A stretch of 33,312 nucleotides of DNA from positions 1 to 33,312 of the forward strand of contig CAMZKZ010000042.1 in assembly GCA_947311645.1 (NCBI GenBank), in the 5' to 3' direction. Position numbers and translations under genes: made by a program. Of this stretch, positions 1-8,294 are shown piece by piece. How positions within the stretch are numbered: the first letter of the stretch is position 1; each line of letters begins with the position of its first letter. This DNA is from an uncultured Candidatus Altimarinota bacterium. GTDB lineage: Bacteria > Patescibacteriota > Gracilibacteria > CAIRYL01. Below the pieces are notes generated by a model, which was given only the letters and a program-made list of their open reading frames with translations, was not told the origin of the DNA and did no database searches.

Positions 1-660
1 TACATAATAATTATAGATGAAATAAATCGTGGAAATATTTCTAAAATTTTTGGAGAACTCATAACACTTATTGAAGATTCGAAACGAATGGGAAACGATG
101 AAGCACTAGAAATTACTCTTCCAAATTCATCAGGTGAAAAATTTTCTGTTCCAAATAATTTATATATTTTAGGAACAATGAATACTGCAGATAAAAGTAT
201 AGCACTACTTGATACAGCACTTCGTCGTCGATTTGAATTTGAAGAAATAATGCCAAAACCAGATTTATTATCAGAAGATGTAGAAGGGGTAAATCTTCAG
301 GAGTTACTCATTTCAATAAATAAGAGAATAGAATATTTTTACGATAGAGATCATTCTATTGGACATGCATATTTAATAGATGTTAAAAATTTAAAAGATT
401 TGAAAATAATATTTTCAACAAAAATAATTCCGTTATTACAAGAATATTTTTATGATGATTGGGAAAAGATAAATATAATTTTAGGAAATAATGGATTTAT
501 TATAGAAAAACCGAAATTTACAACAGCTGATATTTTTAATATAACATTACCAGATGAATTTTTGCTTGAAGAAGATAAAAAGTTTTTTACAGTAAGTGCT
601 GTTGAGGCATGGAATGCTGAAAGTTTTATAAAAATTTATAAAAAAAATAGTGAAAAATAA
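1..660 (+). CDS. mcrB: McrB, AAA+ GTPase subunit of McrBC restriction system (5' partial)
   Basis: The frame is open from the first base, so this is the C-terminal part (219 residues) of a longer protein. McrB is the GTP-driven motor of the modification-dependent restriction system and works with McrC to cut DNA carrying methylated or hydroxymethylated cytosine. Seen here: the Walker B segment IIIIDEINRGNISKIFGEL at residues 2-20, the sensor motif GTMNTADKS near residue 58, and the arginine-finger region LDTALRRRFEF just after. These match the McrB-type AAA+ family. The Walker A motif and the N-terminal DNA-recognition domain lie off the contig, so target specificity cannot be judged. The stop overlaps the mcrC start by 11 bases, as expected for translational coupling. 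Confidence 0.93.
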   Translation, partial: YIIIIDEINRGNISKIFGELITLIEDSKRMGNDEALEITLPNSSGEKFSVPNNLYILGTMNTADKSIALLDTALRRRFEFEEIMPKPDLLSEDVEGVNLQELLISINKRIEYFYDRDHSIGHAYLIDVKNLKDLKIIFSTKIIPLLQEYFYDDWEKINIILGNNGFIIEKPKFTTADIFNITLPDEFLLEEDKKFFTVSAVEAWNAESFIKIYKKNSEK

Positions 661-1897
661 CTCTATTCAAATTGTCGAATATGGATTTTTACATTGTAAT
701 GATTTGTATCAAGAGGAAACTTCAAAATCAGTGTATGTTAAAGAAAAATTTTTTAATGAATTGAAGCAATTTGTTTTAGAAAATAAGTCGGAAGGTTCTG
801 AATTTTTAAAAATTTCACATAAAAAAAACTATGGTGAAATTTTACACGCTCAACAGTTTGTTGGAGTATTGCAAGCGAAAGATGGAACAACTTTAGAAAT
901 TTTGCCAAAAATTACAGATATTTCAGAAAATGTAGAATATAATAAGAATTTGTTTTTAAAAATGCTAATACATTTAAAAAACTCTACATTTAAAAATTTA
1001 AATTTTGCACATTTAAAATCACAAAAAAATTTTCCATTACTAGAAATTTTTATTACATTGTTTTGTGATGAAATCTCAAATCTTATAAAAAAAGGGATAA
1101 AATCTGCATATAATACAAGGAAAGAGAATAGCTTTTTCTTGAAAGGACAATTACTGTTTAAGCAACAGATTACGAAGAATTTTATTCATAAAGAAAAATT
1201 TTTTATAGAATATGATGAATTTTCACTCGATATACCAGAAAATCAACTATTAAAGTCGGCAATAAATCTGTTGATAAAACAATCAAAATCACAAAAAAAT
1301 ATCTCAAAATTACAAGAATATCTTTTTGTATTTGAAGGTATTACGGAGTCGAAAAATATTGATGTAGATTTCAAAAAAATCAAATCGGCAAGGGGGATGA
1401 AACACTATATTAAACCATTACAATTGGCCGAAATGTTTTTACAGCACAAGTATATTTGTCCCGTAGTTGGTTCTACATTAGCATTTAGCTTACTTTTTGA
1501 TATGAATAAAGTTTTTGAAAATTATGTAGCACATTGCTTAAAAAAATCAGGAAAATATCAGAAGGTAAAAACACAAGTTTCACAAGAATATCTTGTTGCA
1601 TTCCCCAATAATAAATTTACATTACAACCAGATATTCTTCTTATAAATTTTGATAATTCAAAAATTATAGCAGATACGAAATGGAAAAAAATATCAGAAA
1701 TAAAAAATATTTCACAAAGTGATATGTATCAAATGTTTGCATATGTCAAAAAATATAAAGTAGGTAAAATACAGCTTATTTATCCAAAGCATTCAGATTT
1801 AATAGAGAAATTTTGCACAATGTATTTTGATAAAGAGAAAAAACTGAGTGTAGAAATATTATTTTTTGATATAGAAAAAGATGAACTATGCTCATAA
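650..1897 (+). CDS. mcrC: McrC, nuclease subunit of McrBC restriction system
   Basis: This 415-residue protein starts at a GTG that overlaps the end of mcrB. McrC binds the McrB ring, stimulates its GTPase and carries the PD-(D/E)xK nuclease centre. The catalytic signature is visible in the C-terminal third: PDILL (D328), then ADTKWK (D342, K344). The N-terminal half contains a predicted β-rich stretch (GVLQAKDGTTLEILPKI) typical of McrC. The length is somewhat above the roughly 350 residues of E. coli McrC. No DNA methyltransferase lies beside it, which fits a system that attacks modified foreign DNA. Codon use resembles its neighbours, so there is no visible sign of recent transfer. Confidence 0.92.
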   Translation: MKNNSIQIVEYGFLHCNDLYQEETSKSVYVKEKFFNELKQFVLENKSEGSEFLKISHKKNYGEILHAQQFVGVLQAKDGTTLEILPKITDISENVEYNKNLFLKMLIHLKNSTFKNLNFAHLKSQKNFPLLEIFITLFCDEISNLIKKGIKSAYNTRKENSFFLKGQLLFKQQITKNFIHKEKFFIEYDEFSLDIPENQLLKSAINLLIKQSKSQKNISKLQEYLFVFEGITESKNIDVDFKKIKSARGMKHYIKPLQLAEMFLQHKYICPVVGSTLAFSLLFDMNKVFENYVAHCLKKSGKYQKVKTQVSQEYLVAFPNNKFTLQPDILLINFDNSKIIADTKWKKISEIKNISQSDMYQMFAYVKKYKVGKIQLIYPKHSDLIEKFCTMYFDKEKKLSVEILFFDIEKDELCS

Positions 1898-1907
1898 TAT
1901 AAATTCC

Positions 1908-2816
1908 ATGAAAGCGATTCAAATAATGTCAATTATAAATATTACACCAAATAGTTTTTCTGACGATGGTGTGTACATGAATGAAAAAAAAGTATTGGAA
2001 GATATTTCCAATAATATTGCGTCTGGTGCGGATATAATTGATATTGGGGCAGAAAGTACAGCTCCACATAATTCTGCAATTTCTGAAGAAGAAGAGTGGA
2101 GTAGACTCGAAACACTTCTTCCGAAAATATTTTCATATATTTCTCAGTATAATACACAGGTAGAAAAAAATAATAAAAACAATAAAACAAACAAGTGTAT
2201 TAAAATTTCACTTGATTCGTATAAAGTAGAAATATGGAAAAAATTTCTTTGCAGTGCAGAAGACAATAATTTTGATATAAATGCTATTATTATAAATGAT
2301 GTTTCTGGCTTGCATAGTACTCTTGATTGTAAAAATATCTGTGAAAAAAAAATACATACTATTAAGTATTATGCAGAACGATATGAGGGCTTTCAAGTGT
2401 GTGTAATGTTTGATAAACATAAAACTTCTGAAGTCTTAACACCAGAAAATATTAGCAAAGAAATCATTCTATATTTTACAAAAATTATTCATATATTTTC
2501 TGAAAATAATATCAATAAAAAACACCTTATTATAGATACAGGAATGGGTGGGTTTTTATCAAAAAATGCAGAAGTTTCTTTTTCTGTACTTAGAAATTTA
2601 CACGATGTGCGGCGTTTCGCAGATGAAAATAATATTGCAGATATTCTCGTTGGGACATCGCGAAAAACATTTCTTGCTCCAGAAAAATTACCAAAAGATA
2701 GAGTGAAAGAGTCTGTTTCATCAAGTATTCAATGTGTAAAAAATGGTGCGAATATTATTCGAATTCATGATACAAAAGAGGTAGTGCTTGGTATGAAAAA
2801 AGAGTGTATAGTGTAG
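1908..2816 (+). CDS. folP: Dihydropteroate synthase-like protein (FolP)
   Basis: DHPS condenses p-aminobenzoate with the pterin pyrophosphate in folate synthesis. Family motifs occur in order: NITPNSFSDDG near the N-terminus, GADIIDIGAEST (pterin site), ISLDSYK, IIINDVSG, IIDTGMGGFL in place of the usual DPGIGFGK, LVGTSRKTF, and NGANIIRIHDTKEV at the end. It is divergent: STRPG is replaced by STAPH, and the usual MH motif after the NDVSG strand reads VCVMFDKHK. At about 302 residues it is slightly long, with a lysine/asparagine-rich insert around residue 85. An upstream ATG at 1881 overlaps mcrC; the ATG at 1908 places the first β-strand normally and is preferred. No other folate gene is in the window. 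Confidence 0.8.
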   Translation: MKAIQIMSIINITPNSFSDDGVYMNEKKVLEDISNNIASGADIIDIGAESTAPHNSAISEEEEWSRLETLLPKIFSYISQYNTQVEKNNKNNKTNKCIKISLDSYKVEIWKKFLCSAEDNNFDINAIIINDVSGLHSTLDCKNICEKKIHTIKYYAERYEGFQVCVMFDKHKTSEVLTPENISKEIILYFTKIIHIFSENNINKKHLIIDTGMGGFLSKNAEVSFSVLRNLHDVRRFADENNIADILVGTSRKTFLAPEKLPKDRVKESVSSSIQCVKNGANIIRIHDTKEVVLGMKKECIV

Positions 2817-2829
2817 TATAACTAATAAT

Positions 2830-3654
2830 ATGAAAATAATTTCTTGGAATGTAAATGGGATTCGTGCAGTTCATAAAAAAAAAGAATTGGAAGGGTGTTT
2901 ACAAAAGTATCAGCCAGATATTTTTTGTATGCAAGAAACAAAATGCAAGGAAAATCAAATTACCAATATTATTGAGGAATTTTCAGAATTTATTCAATTT
3001 TATACAGAAGCAGAAAAAGCTGGGTATTCAGGAACTTCTATTTGGGTATCGAAAAGTTTTTTAGAAGCTAATGCAATAGAGAAAGACGATATAACATTTG
3101 TGTCTGGTATGTCTCCGTTTTATGAAGATAACGAAGGGCGAATATCACGGATAGATTTTATAAGCAATAAAAAAGAGTATTCTGTGCTTACCGTCTACTT
3201 TCCAAATGGTGGGAAAAGTGAGGAAGCATGGAATCAAAAACTTGTATTTTATAGAAAGTTTTTAGAATATGTGCAGTATTTAGAAGCAAGCAAAAGCGAA
3301 GGAGGGTGTGAAAAAACTGTTATTTTTTCGGGAGATGTAAATGTGTGTCATGAGGAAATAGATATTGCGCGTCCAAAGCAAAATGATGGGAAAATAGGGT
3401 TTCATCCTTTGGAACGACAAGAGATTACAAAATGGGTAGACGCAGGGTTTAAAGATGTATGGAGAGAAAAAAATGCAACACAGGTAGGGCAATATTCATG
3501 GTGGAGTTATAGAGGTGGAGCAAGAGCACGAAATGTTGGATGGAGGATTGATTATTTTTTTGTTCCGCAATATTTATTGGAATCGGTGTGCACTATAGAA
3601 TATCTTAATGAGCAAGTCGGTTCTGATCATTGTCCTATTTTATTAGAAATATAA
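2830..3654 (+). CDS. xthA: Exodeoxyribonuclease III / AP endonuclease
   Basis: A member of the exonuclease III family, which incises DNA 5' to abasic sites and removes 3' blocking groups in base-excision repair. All catalytic landmarks are present over 274 residues, the family's normal length: ISWNVNGIRA with N7, MQETKC with E36, TVYFPNG, SGDVNV with D169 and N171, the WWSYRGGARARNVGWRIDY segment, and the closing SDHCPI with D266 and H267. It begins 13 bases after folP. There is no ribosome-binding sequence; a TATAAC hexamer sits only 7 bases before the ATG, which could mean a leaderless start. Confidence 0.96.
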   Translation: MKIISWNVNGIRAVHKKKELEGCLQKYQPDIFCMQETKCKENQITNIIEEFSEFIQFYTEAEKAGYSGTSIWVSKSFLEANAIEKDDITFVSGMSPFYEDNEGRISRIDFISNKKEYSVLTVYFPNGGKSEEAWNQKLVFYRKFLEYVQYLEASKSEGGCEKTVIFSGDVNVCHEEIDIARPKQNDGKIGFHPLERQEITKWVDAGFKDVWREKNATQVGQYSWWSYRGGARARNVGWRIDYFFVPQYLLESVCTIEYLNEQVGSDHCPILLEI

Positions 3655-3726
3655 ATTATTTTTTGCTAGAGTGTGTGTAAAAGAGAAAAATTTAAATTTT
3701 GAAATAGTAAATATATATTGAAGCAT

Positions 3727-5829
3727 ATGTCTGAAGAATTAAAAAATAGTGTAAAAGAAAAAGTTCAAAATAACGCTGAGAGTACAACTGAGAGTGAAAA
3801 TCACGATAAAAGAGGGGAGAAAGGGGAAGATGTGTCTAAAAATGCTGTTGTTTTAACAGAGGAAGAAAAAAAAAGATTGAAAGAAGAGGCAAAAGAAATT
3901 TTAGAAAAAAGTTCATCTGGATGTGTCTTGGAAGAGAAGCTGAAATTGAATGATAAAAATAAGAATATATATTCAAAAATAAAAAGTTTTTTTACCTTTG
4001 AACAATTTGAGTTTTTAGAGCAATCAGATAAAAAGAAAGAAGAAATTGCATTGCTTATTAAAGCGCAAAACAATCCAGATAAATTGTATTGGATGGAAAT
4101 TTTACTTTCTACTCTTATTGCAACCTTTGGTCTTTTGCAAAATTCTGTTGCGGTAATTATTGGGGCAATGCTTATTGCTCCGCTTATTCGACCGATGCAA
4201 GGAATGAGTTTTGCTATGGCAAGAGGACAGTCGCGTTTTTTTTGGAAAACAACTTCATTACTTTTTAAAAGTGTAGTTATTTCTATTATCGTATCATTTT
4301 TGTTTGCATTGTTGATTCCGCTAAAAATAGAGCAACCGGAAATATTAGCACGAACATCTCCAAATATTCTTGATTTATTTATTGCAATTTTCTCAGCAAT
4401 TATTGCGCTTCTTTCTCTTGGGTATGAACGGCTTTCTGCGAGTGTTGCTGGGGTTGCAATGGCAGCGAGTTTGATGCCACCTTTGGCGGTTGTGGGAATA
4501 GAGCTTTCTTTGGGAAATCCTATGGCAGCATGGGGAAGTTTTCTTTTATTTTTTGTCAATTTTCTCGCTATTTTATTAGTAGGGGTTGTGGTTTTGTTGG
4601 CATATGGTTTTACTCCAACACAAGAATTAAAAAAACAGGTTTCTGTACGAAAGATTTTAACATTATTAGTAATTATTTTGTTTACTTCAATTCCGTTGTA
4701 TTCTTCGCTTTCTACTATTTCTGATAAAATTGAAGTAGAAAGAGCATCAAAAGAATTACTCGAACAACTTATTCCAGAGAAAATTCAAGATGCAAAATTG
4801 AAAGGATTGAAAGTTTTAGAAGTTACAGAAGAATCAATTAAGATGGTTGGGGAATTGCAGGTTCCAGAAAATATTAAAATTTTTAATTCAACGAAAATAG
4901 CAATTATTTCAGATCTTGAATCGCATTTTAATAAAGAAGTTATTATTGATTTTGAAACAATTCGTACTGCAAATTTTAGTTCTCCAGATGTATTACATAA
5001 GCTAAAAAAAGAAATTATTGATGTGTTTACAGTATATCTTTCTGAAGTAGCACCAAATTTTACGCTCTTGCAGGTATCAGCAGAAGAAGTGGATGAAAGT
5101 GTATGGAAAATTATCGCAGTGGTAAGTGTGCCAGATGGGGAGTTTTTAACAGATGAAATACAGAAATTATTTGAACAAAAATTTGTAGAACAGTTTGATA
5201 AAAGCATAACATTTAAATGGGTTACGGTTGCGGGAAGTCCACGAAAAGAAAACACAAAACCGCTTACGACTGTGCAAATTGTGCAAGCTGATATTATGAA
5301 GCAAATTCAAGAATTTCTTTCTCGACCAGATATGAAAGGAATAAAACTTGAAAATATTGTAATAGATATTGATGTGGCTGGGGAAGATGCACGCCTTGAA
5401 AATATATATGTATCGGCACGAGTATTGTATGAGGTAGAAATGAAGGATGAATCTCCTCGGGAAAATGATGATATTAGAGATGTTTTATCGGAGTTATGGA
5501 GGGTGTCTTCTGATGTTTCAACGCAAGAAATAAAGAAGGTAAACGATGGAAAGGTGGGTTCTGATGAAAGCAGTATTCGAGAATATTTTACGGAAGATTT
5601 TGTACAAATGATGCAGTCTTTACCGTATGAGAATATCCATCTGAATCTTGAATATATTCCGTATTCGGTGCAGGTTATAGATGTATCGCAAGTAGATAAA
5701 GAAGCAGATAAAGATAAAGATAAAGAGGTGATAACTTTAAAAGAACAAGAACAAGCGGATGAGGTAGTGAATGATAAGCAGAAAGGGAGTTTGTCGTTAG
5801 GGGGTATTACTGATAGTGTAGAGCAATAG
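3727..5829 (+). CDS. DUF389 family integral membrane protein
   Basis: A 700-residue membrane protein with the DUF389 hydrophobic core. The first 115 or so residues are highly charged (Lys/Glu-rich) and probably cytoplasmic. About seven membrane spans follow between residues 122 and 326, including the family signature SVAVIIGAMLIAPLIRPMQG and the glycine/alanine-rich VAGVAMAASLMPPLAVVG. The remaining 370 residues are soluble and acidic, ending in a Lys/Asp/Glu-rich low-complexity tail. The function of the family is unknown. A TTG three codons upstream (3718) would extend the frame, but the ATG at 3727 is preferred. It stands alone, 28 bases before rlmN. Confidence 0.85.
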   Translation: MSEELKNSVKEKVQNNAESTTESENHDKRGEKGEDVSKNAVVLTEEEKKRLKEEAKEILEKSSSGCVLEEKLKLNDKNKNIYSKIKSFFTFEQFEFLEQSDKKKEEIALLIKAQNNPDKLYWMEILLSTLIATFGLLQNSVAVIIGAMLIAPLIRPMQGMSFAMARGQSRFFWKTTSLLFKSVVISIIVSFLFALLIPLKIEQPEILARTSPNILDLFIAIFSAIIALLSLGYERLSASVAGVAMAASLMPPLAVVGIELSLGNPMAAWGSFLLFFVNFLAILLVGVVVLLAYGFTPTQELKKQVSVRKILTLLVIILFTSIPLYSSLSTISDKIEVERASKELLEQLIPEKIQDAKLKGLKVLEVTEESIKMVGELQVPENIKIFNSTKIAIISDLESHFNKEVIIDFETIRTANFSSPDVLHKLKKEIIDVFTVYLSEVAPNFTLLQVSAEEVDESVWKIIAVVSVPDGEFLTDEIQKLFEQKFVEQFDKSITFKWVTVAGSPRKENTKPLTTVQIVQADIMKQIQEFLSRPDMKGIKLENIVIDIDVAGEDARLENIYVSARVLYEVEMKDESPRENDDIRDVLSELWRVSSDVSTQEIKKVNDGKVGSDESSIREYFTEDFVQMMQSLPYENIHLNLEYIPYSVQVIDVSQVDKEADKDKDKEVITLKEQEQADEVVNDKQKGSLSLGGITDSVEQ

Positions 5830-5857
5830 AAGAAATAATATTATATAAAAAAATACA

Positions 5858-6991
5858 ATGTTTTCAAAATATTTAGAAGAAACGGGGCAGAAAAAATTTA
5901 GAATCACTCAGGTAAATCAAGCAATTTTTAGAGATTTAGTATCAAGTTTTTCTGAAATAACTACCTTGTCTGAACAGTTGCGAGAAGATTTAGAAAAAAA
6001 TCAAAAATTTTCTGTTTTAAAAAAAACAAAGCATGTAAAAAGTAAGGATACAGAAAAAATTCTTTTTCAAACAGAAGATGGGAAGTTTATAGAATCTGTT
6101 TTAATGCGACATAAGGGGCGAAAAACAGTGTGTATTTCATCGCAAATTGGGTGCCCTGCAGGGTGCGTGTTTTGTGCAACTGGAAAAATGGGGATTATTC
6201 GAAATTTGACTGATAGAGAAATTTATGAACAAGTATTGTATTGGAATAGGGTGTTAAAAGATGAATATATTGCAGAGTGTGAAGATCGTGGAGAAGATCC
6301 AAAATGGAATGGAAAAAATCCTCCACATGAAGCACGAGTTCGAAATATTGTTTTTATGGGAATGGGAGAGCCAATGTTTAATTATGAAAATGTTATTTCT
6401 GCAATTAAATTTTTAAACGACGATAAAAAATTTGGAATTGGGGTTCGGCATATTACTCTTTCGACAGTGGGGATTGTTCCAGGAATTGAAAAGTTATTAG
6501 AAGAAGGGTTGCTTATAAATCTTGCATTTTCATTGCATGCTGCAACAAATGAGTTACGAGATAAATTGGTTCCAATGAATAAAACATATAATTTAGATGT
6601 GTTGATGCCTGTTTTAGATAGATATACAAAAAAAACAGGACGACGAATTTTTTATGAATATGTTGTATTAAAGGGGAAAAATGATAGACCTCAAGATGCT
6701 CATGATTTAGGAAAATTGTTACAGCACAGAATGGCGCATTTAAATTTTATTCCTTATAATGTAAATCCTGAATGTGGAGATGATTTAATTACTCCAGATG
6801 AGCCAGAAATGCGTATTATGCAAAATATTCTATTGAATGAATATGATGTTCCTTCTACTATTAGAATGACGATGGGAGATGATGTGGATGCAGCATGTGG
6901 ACAATTGGCGAATAAAGAAGATAAACCAGAAAATAAGGATAAAATTGTAAGTATTGTAGAGGGGAATTTTGAGCCAACAGGGCAAGCATAA
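5858..6991 (+). CDS. rlmN: 23S rRNA (adenine2503-C2)-methyltransferase RlmN
   Basis: This radical-SAM enzyme methylates A2503 of 23S rRNA (and A37 of some tRNAs) in the peptidyl-transferase tunnel. At 377 residues it has normal length. The CxxxCxxC iron-sulfur motif is C99, C103 and C106 in GCPAGCVFCATGKMG. SAM-binding motifs GMGEPMFNYENV and SLHA follow. The second catalytic cysteine, which forms the protein-RNA intermediate, is C347 in DDVDAACGQL. Cfr resistance enzymes share this fold; the position among housekeeping genes and the DDxDAACGQL ending favour RlmN. No ribosome-binding sequence precedes the ATG. Confidence 0.95.
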   Translation: MFSKYLEETGQKKFRITQVNQAIFRDLVSSFSEITTLSEQLREDLEKNQKFSVLKKTKHVKSKDTEKILFQTEDGKFIESVLMRHKGRKTVCISSQIGCPAGCVFCATGKMGIIRNLTDREIYEQVLYWNRVLKDEYIAECEDRGEDPKWNGKNPPHEARVRNIVFMGMGEPMFNYENVISAIKFLNDDKKFGIGVRHITLSTVGIVPGIEKLLEEGLLINLAFSLHAATNELRDKLVPMNKTYNLDVLMPVLDRYTKKTGRRIFYEYVVLKGKNDRPQDAHDLGKLLQHRMAHLNFIPYNVNPECGDDLITPDEPEMRIMQNILLNEYDVPSTIRMTMGDDVDAACGQLANKEDKPENKDKIVSIVEGNFEPTGQA

Positions 6992-7010
6992 AAAATATAC
7001 AAATATTATC

Positions 7011-7038
7011 TTGTCAGAAAAAATAATCTTTGTAATAC
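7011..7038 (+). promoter_or_regulatory. Predicted promoter of tRNA-His
   Basis: TTGTCA at 7011-7016 and TAATAC at 7033-7038 are separated by 16 bases and lie 31 bases before the mature tRNA 5' end. The spacing fits a housekeeping sigma-70-type promoter. It is inferred from sequence only. Confidence 0.5.
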
Positions 7039-7043
7039 TGTTT

Positions 7044-7065
7044 CATGCAAAAAATATTTTGCATG
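7044..7065 (+). promoter_or_regulatory. Perfect 9-bp hairpin in the tRNA-His leader
   Basis: CATGCAAAA (7044-7052) and TTTTGCATG (7057-7065) form a perfect inverted repeat with a 4-base loop. It lies between the predicted promoter and the tRNA, ending 4 bases before the G-1 nucleotide. It could be a processing signal in the pre-tRNA leader or an operator palindrome. It lacks a following T-run on the plus strand, so it is not a terminator for plus-strand transcription. Confidence 0.6.
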
Positions 7066-7069
7066 GTAT

Positions 7070-7147
7070 GGCGATTGTAGCTCAGTTGGTTAGAGCATCG
7101 GGTTGTGATTCCGAGGGTCGAGGGTTCGAACCCCTTCATTCGCCCCA
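7070..7147 (+). tRNA. tRNA-His (GUG)
   Basis: A full cloverleaf can be drawn. The extra 5' G (G-1, 7070) pairs with discriminator C73, the tRNA-His hallmark. The anticodon loop TTGTGAT carries GTG, closed by TCGGG/TCCGA. The D arm is GCTC/GAGC, the T arm GAGGG-TTCGAAC-CCCTT, and the CCA end is encoded. The acceptor stem has one T-T mismatch (position 5 against 68, base 7139 in the gene), where pairing would need an A. This may be a real variant or a sequencing error. Confidence 0.95.
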
Positions 7148-7152
7148 GAATT

Positions 7153-7193
7153 TTTTTAAAAAAAACAAATAATGTATTTATTTGTTTTTTTTT
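7153..7193 (+). terminator. AT-rich terminator after tRNA-His
   Basis: A run of A followed by ACAAATA, a short loop and TATTTGT leading into a long T-run forms an AT-rich hairpin just downstream of the tRNA. This is consistent with intrinsic termination of the tRNA transcript before the next gene. Confidence 0.6.
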
Positions 7194-7257
7194 AATTATT
7201 TTGTTTTGTGTGTTTTGTATGATACTATTTGTTGTAAGTAATATTTTATAAAAATAT

Positions 7258-7563
7258 ATGGGGGAATATAATAATGGTGAAGATTGGGATAATATGGAAT
7301 GGGATGAGGAATTAGGAGATTTTGTATGTAAACAAAAGGAGGAAGAAATTGCTATTGTGACAAAAGATTCAAATGGTGTGGTATTGGAAACAGGTGATAC
7401 TGTTATTTTAACACGAGATTTAGATGTAAAAGGCGTGGCAATATCTATGAAAAGAGGGGATAAATTGAAAAAAATTCGAACAGGTGATGATCCAGAATTG
7501 ATTGAATGTAAAATTGGAAAAAAAGGGGTGTATATCAAAACATGTTTTGTAAAAAAGGTATAA
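7258..7563 (+). CDS. PhnA/YjdM-like protein lacking the zinc ribbon
   Basis: This 101-residue protein matches the C-terminal SH3-like domain of the PhnA (YjdM) family: VTKDSNGVVLETGDTVILT, DLDVKG, a KRGDKLKKIR segment, IECKIGKKGVYIK and the ending FVKKV. Family members normally begin with a four-cysteine zinc ribbon. Here the first 35 residues are acidic (Asp/Glu/Trp-rich) and hold a single Cys, so the metal site is absent. The family's biochemical role is not established despite its historical link to alkylphosphonate use, and no phosphonate genes are nearby. The ATG follows AT-rich DNA without a ribosome-binding sequence. The next gene starts 22 bases later. Confidence 0.75.
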   Translation: MGEYNNGEDWDNMEWDEELGDFVCKQKEEEIAIVTKDSNGVVLETGDTVILTRDLDVKGVAISMKRGDKLKKIRTGDDPELIECKIGKKGVYIKTCFVKKV

Positions 7564-7585
7564 ATTCTAAATTTTAAGGGGAAAA

Positions 7586-8266
7586 ATGAAACACATACTT
7601 TCTTTTGTAGAGCTTGAAAAAGAATTGCAAAAAAGATTTTGTATTCCATATGAATGGGGTGGAAAAAAGCAAAATAATAGAGATGATAAAAGGAGTAATT
7701 TTATATATAAAGCTCCTTTTTTTGTATATGTGCAACACATGATAGCGAAAAATGAATGTGAAGATATTGCTTCATATACAATGAATAGGTGGTATAATTT
7801 TTGGTCAGCAAAAGCAGTAGAGTCGATTTTTACTAAAAATAATTATATTACAGCGAATAAAAATACAAAAAGTAAAACGGTTGATTTTACTTTTTATGAT
7901 ATAGAAACAAAGCAGTATATAGGTTTTGATCATAAAACTACTGTGTTGCCGAGATATTTTTGGAAAAAAATACATGATTTTTTAGAGACGAATAGTGTGA
8001 AAAATCTTCATGTATTTGATGAGGAGCTTGTTGGATGGTTGTATGAAAATCAGAGTCAGCAACAGCGAAAACATTGGAAGAATAGATTTTTTGTTGTGTT
8101 GATAGATAAGAAAAAGAATGAGCACTGGAAAATAAAATCTGAGCTTTTATTTTTGCATGAAAATATTTCTCATTATTTACAAAATTTTTCTTTGAAAAAG
8201 TGTGTGAAATTTATTCATGAGAAAAATCAAGTGTATGCATCGATAATTTGGATTGTAAAAGACTGA
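7586..8266 (+). CDS. Predicted PD-(D/E)xK-like nuclease, uncharacterised
   Basis: A 226-residue soluble protein without an assigned family. Two blocks stand out: MNRWYNFWSAKAVESIF (about residues 66-82), followed by TKSKTVDFTFYD (about residues 95-106) and IGFDHKTTVLPRYF (about residues 113-126). The spacing of an Asp in a β-strand (VDF) and a DxK triad (DHK) with an upstream helix bearing Glu resembles the restriction-endonuclease-like fold; this is an inference. It is basic and rich in Lys and aromatic residues. It has one of the few good ribosome-binding sequences here (AAGGGG, 4 bases before ATG) and is the only gene in the window that ends in TGA. Reading through that TGA would add about 15 codons to a TAA at 8311, running into the rpoB promoter. 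Confidence 0.6.
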   Translation: MKHILSFVELEKELQKRFCIPYEWGGKKQNNRDDKRSNFIYKAPFFVYVQHMIAKNECEDIASYTMNRWYNFWSAKAVESIFTKNNYITANKNTKSKTVDFTFYDIETKQYIGFDHKTTVLPRYFWKKIHDFLETNSVKNLHVFDEELVGWLYENQSQQQRKHWKNRFFVVLIDKKKNEHWKIKSELLFLHENISHYLQNFSLKKCVKFIHEKNQVYASIIWIVKD

Positions 8267-8294
8267 TTAATAGTTTTTAGTGTATATATTAGTC

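Noticed and set aside
3801-4559. 252-codon open frame on the minus strand
   Set aside because: It lies wholly antisense to the DUF389 gene and has a Ser/Ile/Lys-rich composition with no motif; it is a shadow of the real gene.
7014-7649. 211-codon open frame on the minus strand
   Set aside because: It runs through tRNA-His, its terminator and the PhnA-like gene, so it cannot be coding.
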